Shown here: piece by piece, positions 56,236-64,000 of the stretch | Position numbering within the stretch: the stretch's first letter is position 1 | Layout: the number at the start of each line of letters is the position of its first letter | Assembly: GCF_023078275.1 (NCBI RefSeq) | Contig: NC_062998.1 | Location: forward strand, 14,707,916-14,771,915 | Direction: 5' to 3' | Origin: Leguminivora glycinivorella | Taxonomy: Eukaryota > Arthropoda > Insecta > Lepidoptera > Tortricidae | Length of the DNA: 64,000 nucleotides | Position numbers and translations under genes: made by a program | Notes under the pieces: model-generated | Seen by the model: only the letters and a program-made list of their open reading frames with translations | Databases searched by the model: none | Told to the model about the DNA's origin: nothing

Positions 56236-56443
56236 ATTCGTTAATTCGACCAGGTTCCTCGGATTTATAATCGATGCCAAACTGAACTGGAAAGCGCATG
56301 TAGATCAGTTGTGTGAGAGACTGTGCAGTGCTTTATTTGCACTGCGAAAGCTGAAGCCAATTGTTTCTACTGATGCGTTACTTCAGATTTATTATGCATA
56401 TTTTTACTCCATCATGTCATCTATCTATCTATCTATCTAATTC
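56236..56443 (+). pseudogene. Jockey/CR1-type LINE fragment with target duplication
   Basis: One frame reads RFLGFIIDAKLNWKAHVDQL, CERLCSALFALRKLKPIVST and DALLQIYYAYFYSIM, the region after the reverse-transcriptase palm (FLGxxID..L.W..H...L) of Jockey-like LINEs. It is followed at once by (ATCT)n. TAACATTCGTGTCTATA lies at 56219-56235 and, with one change, at 56444-56460. So about 208 bp was inserted as a unit, with both 5' and 3' parts of the LINE missing. Confidence 0.75.
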
Positions 56444-56551
56444 TAACATTCGTGTCGATAAAAAGTTAACAGTGGACCATTTCAGCAATTAAGACGTGCC
56501 AATTTGACAGTAGCTCGAAAAGGTGGCAGCAGTCGATCAGGGTACGTGTGG

Positions 56552-56640
56552 GGTACGTAGCCAGCTAGCCAGGTGCACAAACACTCACGATAATATCTGT
56601 TTCGTAATAGCTATCTATCTCTATCGCTCTTGCGTATTGG
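56552..56640. mobile_element. GTAGCCGAATG-family MITE, copy 3 (partial, empty site)
   Basis: CAGGTGCACAAACACTCACG, ATAATATCTGTTTCGTAATA, GCTATCTATCTCTATCGCTC and TTGCGTATTGG. It lacks the right end, where another repeat begins. It shows the unoccupied form of the site used by the element at 50229. Confidence 0.7.
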
Positions 56641-57091
56641 TGGGAGGTATATTTTTTACATTTTGCTTCATAATTCTTTTTTTGAAAATTTCCAATATTG
56701 AACCGGGAGCGTAGCGAGTGGTTCCAGAACTGAAAGTTTGAGCATTGCGAGGGAACAACAAACACACACTCACTTTTCCACAACAAAAATTATAAAAAAA
56801 AATAGTTTTGATAGGTAAGTACAATTTGAGCTCTTTCTAACGATACCCCACTTGTCCTAGTAATTTGATTACAGTTTGCCCCCCTTCCATTATTTTGGTC
56901 ATTTTCTATAATATATATATTTTTTAATAATACTTTCAGTTTGTAGAGGTTAAAAATGTTCATAACTGTTCCAAATTTCAAATCGATACCATAAGTAGTT
57001 CTCGAGATATTTAGAAATGTGACAGACAGACTGACAGACGGACAGAGCGGGACTATATTCCTTTTGTACCTTTTTGGTACGGAACCCTAAA
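56641..57091 (+). mobile_element. GGAACCCTAAAA-ended microsatellite-associated repeat
   Basis: Contains ACCGGGAGCGTAGCGAGTGG, TTCTCGAGATATTTAGAAAT and ends GACAGACAGACTGACAGACG, TTTTGGTACGGAACCCTAAA. Its 3' end is like the repeat at 34935-35418. Confidence 0.65.
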
Positions 57092-57517
57092 AATATCAAT
57101 GGGCTATTTAAGGCGCCGGTACGGTACTTTAGTTATAAAATATTAGAAGGTATCATTGAATTGGAAATCAAGATGCAATAGCTTTCGGCGAATACCAGTT
57201 CGAGGCGACGTACGACGACGTACTAGTTGGTAACTTTAAACATACCTCGGAGCTTGAGGGTTGATTTACATTGTGTGCCAAACTATTTAGGGAGTAAAGC
57301 TTACAGATGGTTATAGTAACCGATCTTTAAAAGATAGACATATATATTATCGCTCATGTAAATGTAGACCAATAAAAGAGAATGCAATTGCACCAATAGT
57401 TTACAACTTTTACAAGCCTCGGAAAACCGCCTGTCTTTTTTAAAAGTAAAATTTAGGACCTATAAGTAAATATATAAACCTGTAATATAAAACCACTGAA
57501 AAGTTATCCCTGCATTA
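57092..57517. other. Intergenic, no feature seen
   Basis: No gene or repeat recognised. Confidence 0.4.
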
Positions 57518-58309
57518 CGCCGTGGCTTGCGTGGGCGACGGCGATCCGACGCATACGAAATCAAACCTTATATCGATATGGAAGTAGACGATGCGATGAG
57601 ACCAGGGACCGGAACCGCTTACCATAACCGGGGTTTTTCATAGGCTTATTTTAGAAGTTGTTTTAAAAACCCCAACCATAATGGTAACCTTTTGTAAGGG
57701 TGACTGTTTGATAGGGTAAGCCTATCTGATACAGTTAACTTAAATAACCTCTAACGAAAACCAAAACCCAGTCTTAAAGGTTACCCTATCATTTTAATTA
57801 TTAAACCGTTTAAGCAACTTTAATCTCTGCGCACATTGAAATTCAACTTATTATTGAATAACCATAGCGAGTACAAGCTCATACGTATCGTCTCTAAACA
57901 AGTTTATGTCGATTCAAATAACGTAGTTTTATGTCGATTCAAACAATATTGGACTTTAAAACCTTACACTAAAATTTAAAACATAACTGACCTGAATTAT
58001 CATAGTGTGTTTTGACATTGAATGCATTCGTAGCGCGCGCCGGGTCGTTCTATTGTTTATCTATCTTACCTGTGCGTTTCCGAACAATTCTAGTTTTAGC
58101 TTTTTAAAGATCAACCTTTTGTTTGGCCGTCGGACCATCTCAGCAAAGACGCTCATACTCGAGAGCAAATTTTAGTAAAGAACTAACTAAAAAAAATATT
58201 GTGAAAGAACAAAGCAAATAATTATATCGATATCTTACGATTAGATAATTGAAAACATCTTCTCAATTGGGCTTTGTTAAAAATGTCAAAATAGCTATTT
58301 ATGCAACAA

Positions 58310-60440
58310 GTGCGGAAAGTAGGTGATTTCTGATGAGTGTCATATAAGCCGATACGAGTCGGAATTTCGGAAATCATCTTTGCGCACATGTTTCAAAGTT
58401 TTCAAACAATGCTTTACTTTGCATTGTGCGAGTAAATAAAAAAACAAAATAAGACAAAATACTTTAGTAATTATTAAAATTAAAAGTTATGTTAGTACAA
58501 TTTTCGAATTTGAAAGACATTGGTTTTATGGGACTTATAATAGTAAAGTTCAAAATAAAATAAAAAAATTGAAAATTAAAAAGCACTAGTGCGGAAAAGT
58601 ATTACTTTCCACACGATTTTTATGGGACTGATAGTGAAGTTAAAGTTAAGTTTAACTTCACTATCAGTCCCAGTCATTAGTTAAGTTAAAGTTAAAAGCA
58701 AAATAAAAAATAATGTTAAAAGCACCAGTGAATATTGTGGAAAAGTACCTACTTCTTTCCGCACAATTTTGCTTCATAGAAAACGCACTTTTCGAGCACA
58801 TACATTCTAATAGCTATTTTTATGGGACTAATAGTGAAGTTCAAAATTTAAAGAAAAATGAAAAGTAAAAAGCACTAGTGCGGAAAAGTACTTTCCGCAC
58901 GATTTTGCTTCATAGAAAACGCACTTTTCGAGCACATACAGTGCTATTTTTATGGGACTGATAGAGAAGTAACAAATTTAAAAAAAAATAAAAAGCACTA
59001 GTACGGAAAAGTACTACTTTCCGCACGATTTTTCTGGGATAGACAGTGAAGTTCAAAATTTAAAAAAAAATTAAAAGTAAAAAGCACTAGTGACTAGTGC
59101 GGAAAAGTAGGTACTACTATCCGCACAATTTTGCTTCATAGAATACGCACTTTTCGAGCACATACATTGTAATAGCTATTTTTATGGGACTGATAGTGAA
59201 GTCCTAAATAAAATAAAAAATTAAAAGTAAAAAGTACCAGTGCCGAAAAGTACTCTACTTTCCGCACGATCTTACTTTATAGAAAACGCACTTTTGTAAT
59301 AGCTATTTTTATGGGACTGATAGTGAAGTTCAAAATTAAAAGTAAAAAACACTAGTGCGGAAAAGTACTACTTTCCGCACGATTTTCTGGGGACGGATAG
59401 TGAAGTTTTGTTTCTCTTTACATGTCAATATAGTATTGATACTCTGTTGGACAAAATTACTTAATGCATTTGATTGAGTACAAAATAATAATAATACTTA
59501 ATAAAAAACAAACACTGTTATCTTTACAAAACAATTTCTTTTGTATGTAAAGTATTAGCTTCGTAATTCTTATGTGCAATTAAGGAAACTATAGGTCTGG
59601 TTTTTTGTTGCTTATTTTCTGTTATTTCTTGTATATGACTGTTTGTTTCTAAATAAAGAGAAAAAAAAAAAAAAGTTCAAAATGTAAAAAAAAGAAAAAT
59701 AAAAAGCACTAGTGTGGAAAAGTATTACTTTCCGCACGATTTTGTTTCATAGGAAACGCACTTCTCAAGCACACATACATTATAATAGCTATTTTTATGA
59801 GACTCATAGCGAAGTTCATAATAAAAAAAAAATTAAAGTAAAAAGCACTAGTTTGAAAAAGTACTACTTTCCACACGATTTTTCTGGGACGTATAGTGAA
59901 GTTCAAAATTTAAAAACATTTGAAAAGTAAAAAGCGCTAGTCGGGAAAGTACTACTTTCCGCACAATGTTGCTACATATAAATCGCACTTTCCGAGCACA
60001 TACATTATAATAGCTATTTTTACGGGACTGATAGCGAAGTTCATAATTAAAAAAAAAAGTAAAAAACCCTAGTGCGAAAATGTACAACTTTCCGAACGAT
60101 TTTTCTGGGACGGATGGTGGCCTTCAAAATTTAAATAAAATTGGAATGTAAAAAACACTAGTGCGGAAAAGTACTACTTTCCGCATGATTTTGTTTTATA
60201 GAAAACGCACTTTTCGAGCACATTGTTATAGCTATTTTTATGGGAGTGATAGTGAAGTTCAAAATTTAAAGTAAAAAGAACTAGTATGGAAAAGTACTAC
60301 TTTAAAAGTACCTACTACTTGCTGCACGATTTTGCTTCGTAAAAAAAGGACTTTTCGATCACATGCATTGTAAACGCACTTTTTGAGCACATGCATTGTT
60401 ATAGTTATTTTTATGAGACTGATAGTGAAGTTCAAAATAA
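58310..60440 (+). repeat. Minisatellite with a built-in hairpin, about 13 units
   Basis: Each unit carries AAAGCACTAGTGCGGAAAAGTACTACTTTCCGCACGA-type sequence, where GTGCGGAAAGTA is followed by its inverse TACTTTCCGCAC. Most units then read ATAGAAAACGCACTTTTCGA and TATTTTTATGGGACTGATAG. Hairpin cores lie near 58589, 58724, 58872, 58996, 59086, 59239, 59350, 59707, 59846, 59936, 60067, 60157 and 60279. Unit lengths vary (90-150 bp). One unit is interrupted by a poly(A)-ended insertion at 59408-59672. Confidence 0.85.
59408..59672 (+). mobile_element. Poly(A)-ended retrocopy inserted in the minisatellite
   Basis: About 265 bp ending CTAAATAAAGAGAAAAAAAA, with AATAAA at 59652-59657, flanked by short duplications AAGTT (59403-59407 and 59673-59677). 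No protein frame, so it is the 3' UTR of an unknown mRNA or a LINE 3' end. Confidence 0.6.
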
Positions 60441-60455
60441 ATAAAAATTAAAAGT

Positions 60456-61010
60456 AAAAAACCGGCCAAGAGCGTGTCGGGCCACGCTCAGTGTAGGGTT
60501 CCGTAGTTTTCCGTATTTTTCTCAAAAACTACTGAACCTATCAAGTTCAAAACAATTTTCCTAGAAAGTTTTTATAAAGTTCTACATTTGTGATTTTTTT
60601 CATATTTTTTAAACATATGGTTCAAAAGTTAGAGGGGGGGGAAGCATTTTTTTTCCTTTAGGAGCGATTATTTCCAAAAATATTAATATTATCAAAAAAC
60701 GATCTTAGTAAACCCTTATTCATTTTTAAATACCTATCTAAAAATATATCATACGTTAAGGTTGGAATAAAAAAAAAATTCAGCCCCCACTTTACATGTA
60801 GGGGGGGGGGGGGGGGTACCCCAATAAAACATTTTTTTCCATTTTTTATTTTTGAACTTTGTTGGCGTGATTAATATACATATTGGTACCAAATTTCAGC
60901 TGTCTAGTGCTAACGGTTACTGAGATTATCCGCGGACGTACGGACGGACGGACGGACAGACAGACATGGCGAAACTATAAGGGTTCCTAGTTGACTACGG
61001 AACCCTAAAA
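60456..61010 (+). mobile_element. Microsatellite-tailed interspersed element, copy 4
   Basis: AACCGGCCAAGAGCGTGTCG to GACTACGGAACCCTAAAAGT. It has the shortest GGAC tract of the four (about 60940-60957) and a long G run near 60801-60816. Confidence 0.9.
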
Positions 61011-61066
61011 GTAGGTACAAAACCTTGCTTGCTGTAAAAACCTACTTCATTTTATTCCCTTATAAT

Positions 61067-62145
61067 CACAGATCAATACAACAAGATGGCCCTTACAGGG
61101 CGACTCGCGGTCACCAAGCATACGACAAATCAGGTTTATAAAAGTTTGAACGCGTGCGACACCGATCAGTAGCGCCCAAGTATACGACCCGCTAACAGTG
61201 TCCGTGTCCGCTCGGGAAAAAATCTTAAATAATCAATTTTGGTTGCAAACAATGGTCTCTTACAGCATAAAGTGGTGTGGCAAGTCTTCTAACACTTCTA
61301 CATGTAAAAAAGATGGAACAACATTCCACAGTTAAGTCAAATTAATTATTTTGTTGAATATTGTTTATTGTCCGCGGAGTTCATTTATACTGGTCAATAT
61401 GGTTGTGCTGAGCGGCGCCGAGGCGCGTCCATCCCTCTTTACCGAGTTAACAATGTGATATGCTATCCCTTTCACGTAAACGACTAGGCATGGGGCCATG
61501 TTAGTTTATGTCTGTTGCGGGAACTTCGTACTGCCGTTCGTACCATGTGCAACCATTTTATGAAATATAAAAGAAAGCAGATTTGTAATAGTGAATAATT
61601 ATCTAGAATCTGTAGAGTCTGTAGTGGTATTTAGTTCATTGATTAGTTTAGAATATTTAGTTGGTTATTTAACTTAGTAAACGTAAGTAAAAATGCACAG
61701 TTTAGTTATTAGTTACTAGAATGATTTTTATTGAGATGCTATCACAATTATCATCCTCCTTGCGTTATCCCGGCATCGGCATTCGCCACGGCTCATGGGA
61801 GCCTGGGGTCCGCTTTGGAAACTACTACCAAGATTTGGCGTAGGCACTAGTTTTATGAAAGCGACTGCCATCTGACCTTCCAACCCGAAGGGTAACTAGG
61901 CCTTATTATAATTTAATTATAATATTATAATTTGTTGCAAAACAAATTCACCACAGTACTGGTACCGGTACCATTGTCTATAATAGACATGTCCCATTCC
62001 CATCCCTACTGCTAATCATAAAGGCGCGCCATTATTTGAAACGACCAATGGCAGCACCGTGCGCGCCCGCCTCACCCCGCAAGGATTGGTGATTTGCGTC
62101 TCGAACAATATCGCTTGCATTTGGCTTCTAGTGGGGTGTTCTGTG
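61067..62145 (+). mobile_element. P-superfamily-like non-autonomous element, copy 2
   Basis: 1,079 bp bounded by the perfect 8-bp duplication CTTATAAT (61059-61066 and 62146-62153). Same ends and contents as copy 1. Differences noticed: GTGCAACC versus GTGCTACC, TAGAGTCTG versus TAGAATCTG, TTTAGTTAT versus TTTATTTAT, and one extra base in CCTTATTATAATTT. The near-identity of two insertions about 10 kb apart with different target sites shows recent transposition. Confidence 0.85.
61252..61330 (+). CDS. THAP-like first exon in the P-like element, copy 2
   Basis: Identical in sequence to the exon in copy 1, including the Tyr in MVSYSIKWC and the CACA|GTTAAG donor. Same interpretation: a relic of a transposase gene's first exon kept within the mobile unit. 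Confidence 0.6.
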
Positions 62146-62595
62146 CTTATAATACACTGATGAGTACGAGTAGGTCAATAATTGTACTATCAAATACATA
62201 AACTAAATGACGTACATGTCAAATGGTAATAACAACGCAAATTCGAGTGCATGCGTCTGAGACAAGCTCTATCTATAGCAAACCAGTTTCAATGTAGAAA
62301 GACAACAAGGAACGGATAAAGCTTACCATAACTCAATGAAAACAGGTTTTAAAAACCCTATCGCGATAGGGTTTCGGAGTTAACTTAGTTAGTAGTTATG
62401 GTAACCTCAAAGTAACAGATTCAATAAGCTTACCGTTTTAAAAGGTTACCTTTAAAAAAGCTTACCGTTTTATTTAGTAAGAAAATTGATTGGGTAAGCA
62501 AATTGATGAAGTTAAGCCTAAAAAGGGGTTTTCCGGTCCCTGGATGAGACGCGACGGCGGTCGCGCGACCGTCGCCCACGCAAGACACGGCGTTA

Positions 62596-63244
62596 GCTTC
62601 TGTTGAATTTACTATATAAGTACGTATTTATCTAAATAAGTATGCATATCGTCGCCTAGCACTAGCACCCATAGTACAAGCTTTGCTTAATTTGGGGTTT
62701 GGGGCTAGGTTGATCTGTGTAAGGTGTCCCTCAATATTTATTTATTTATAATGTATTGTATATTAGCAAACACACATCGGTCTTTCTTTAAATGCTGTTT
62801 AGCCATTTTGGTACAAAATATGTGGCGCCTCAATCTCAACCTAATTCTTTATATACATAAGGTTTCTTTATGCATAATAGAGGCTCTTTATTTTTCTCCG
62901 AGTATCCTTGAAATCCGAATATATTTCGTTATTTGGTTATCACAGTCTCTGCATCCATTAATTGCTGTAATAGCCGGCTAGATTCCAGCGCGGCTCCGGT
63001 TTATCAGTCCTATAAAACAAGTGTAACTTGTCAGCTTTGACAATTTGGCAGCTTACCCCATCGCGGGCCTGTCCTAGTTTCGAGCGCAGTACTAATACTT
63101 GGTATAATTATATACAAACTTATATAATCAGGGCCTTTCAATCGTTTATGTACTGGCTATTATTGTTAGTAAAACTAACAGCTAGCATTAATTAACACTT
63201 ACATTTTATGGAAACGAGAAAAACTACTGCCCCAAAGCGTAGAT
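62596..63244. other. Intergenic, no feature seen
   Basis: No recognised gene. The ORF at 62724-62981 (+) is AT-driven and has no family resemblance I can name. Confidence 0.4.
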
Positions 63245-63519
63245 CAGCAATTCCCGTCAACTTTGTACAAAAATTAAGAGAAAAGTTAAATTTGTTTTTA
63301 TTAATTCCTATTTTGTTACCAAGATTTTGTTGATTAATTGAGATTTTATTAAGTTTTATTTCGTTATTAAGGTTCTCTAGTATCTATATTTTCTTAATTA
63401 TAACAATTATCCTGTATATATCTTACGAAAGTCGAATTATATTACTAAATGTTGGTAACAAAATAGGATCAATTAAAATTTGCTGACGTGGCATTGTACA
63501 AAGTTGACGGGAATTGCTG
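63245..63519. mobile_element. Short TIR element (275 bp)
   Basis: Perfect 26-bp inverted repeats CAGCAATTCCCGTCAACTTT... (63245-63270) and the inverse at 63494-63519. TTGTTACCAA/TTGGTAACAA lies in inverted orientation inside. No clear target duplication. Confidence 0.8.
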
Positions 63520-64000
63520 TAATATCATAAAGTAGTACTTAATAGTAGTAGTAACCTCTTTATTGTGTACAACAGCTTATATACAATTTGTAGGAATAGA
63601 GATACAAAGGCAAAGAGAGCTGAAGTAGCCACCTCGCCTTGAAATAAAAAAAAAATATCCTGTTGTCTACTATCAGCAGTAGGTATCAGCACGTTTGTGA
63701 CTTTGATTTTCTTTCTATGTGAATTGAATAGAGTCGGTAGTTAACAGCTGTGACCGCATCGCCAACGTAGCGAACAAAATGTAATGATTGAGAAGCGATT
63801 ACGTTTTTTTTCACTTTTTCCAAGTGAAAGGCACGGATATTACTTTTGCTTTCTGTTTATATTGATCAATTTCACATTTTATTTAGTTTCAGAATAGAGC
63901 TTATCGTATAAGGCATCTTTCCATCAATCTGCCGTATAGGGGTAAATAAGTATGACGTCATACATAATAATTTCCATCACAGCAGTCGAGTAAATTATTT
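63520..64000. other. Intergenic, no feature seen
   Basis: No gene or repeat recognised to the end of the window. Confidence 0.4.

Larger units (their letters stand above)
57603..62542. mobile_element. hAT-type element of 4,940 bp, non-autonomous, host to other insertions
   Basis: Perfect 8-bp duplication GATGAGAC at 57595-57602 and 62543-62550. Termini CAGGGACCGGAACCGCTTAC (left) and, inverted, CAGGGACCGGAAAACCCCTT (right). Subterminal parts repeat GCTTACC/GGTAAGC and GGTTACC/GGTAACC many times (57617, 57679, 57715, 57778; 62319, 62397, 62432, 62443, 62459, 62495). An 8-bp duplication and CAGGG-type ends are standard hAT traits. No transposase is visible. The body is largely later insertions and a minisatellite. 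Confidence 0.88.
57518..62592. mobile_element. TTA-flanked palindromic MITE split by a hAT element
   Basis: TTA at 57515-57517 and 62593-62595. The left arm CGCCGTGGCTTGCGTGGGCG, ACGG is inverted at the right (CCGTCGCCCACGCAAGACAC, GGCG). Removing the hAT insert and one duplication leaves a MITE of about 127 bp. The TTA duplication suggests PIF/Harbinger, although the ends differ from those at 36430 and 38073. Confidence 0.8.

Noticed and set aside
62724..62981. 85-codon ORF near the right end
   Set aside because: Hydrophobic, AT-driven translation without recognisable domain, promoter or splice context.

Overview
The window is eukaryotic nuclear DNA from an insect, most probably a moth or butterfly (Lepidoptera). 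The evidence is AT-rich sequence full of TACCTA-type words, canonical GT-AG introns in the readable genes, and dense interspersed repeats of kinds typical of lepidopteran genomes: microsatellite-tailed elements beginning with AACCGGCCAAGAGCG, tRNA-related SINEs, Lep1-like Helitrons and palindromic MITEs. Genes are few and most of the 64 kb is transposable-element sequence. All calls come from reading the sequence; no database search was run.

Host genes. (1) A LITAF-domain gene on the + strand (7746-9664). Its middle exon is followed by six tandem copies of a 203-bp exon-bearing unit; four copies keep the reading frame and two are broken. (2) A second, convergent LITAF-domain gene on the - strand (15361-21992). 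It can be assembled from three exons with matching phases into a 141-residue protein with a PPPY motif and both zinc knuckles. (3) The first coding exon of a secreted or membrane-associated cysteine-rich protein (44382-44846, +), probably the NALCN auxiliary factor NLF-1/FAM155 family, in a strongly GC-rich island with upstream ORFs. (4) A decayed RpL38 copy (4688-4819).

Mobile elements by region. 1.1-3.8 kb: a foldback-like element built of about 13 direct and 8 inverted copies of a 100-bp unit. 10-21 kb: several MITEs, an 8-bp-TSD hAT-type element, and a 121-bp minisatellite inside the LITAF-B intron. 25.4-28.9 kb: a nearly complete RTE-type LINE (- strand) with an 11-bp target-site duplication and two frame breaks. 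36-39 kb: PIF/Harbinger-type elements with TTA/TAA duplications, one carrying a MADF-like ORF. 41.5-43.2 kb: a decayed retroelement with a YLDD reverse transcriptase and a restriction-like endonuclease. 46.5-49.8 kb: nested MITEs, a Penelope-like fragment, and a triplicated segment hit by Helitron-like and TIR insertions.

The most informative part is two nests of elements. At 50.2-52.5 kb a small MITE is split by a TA-flanked element, which is itself split by a 1,078-bp element with an 8-bp duplication. At 57.5-62.6 kb a TTA-flanked MITE is split by a 4,940-bp hAT element, which holds a palindromic minisatellite, a microsatellite-tailed repeat and a second, nearly identical 1,079-bp copy of the same small element. 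That 1.08-kb element has 8-bp target duplications and keeps a TATA box and a first exon resembling the start of a THAP domain, so I infer a recently mobile, non-autonomous P-superfamily element.
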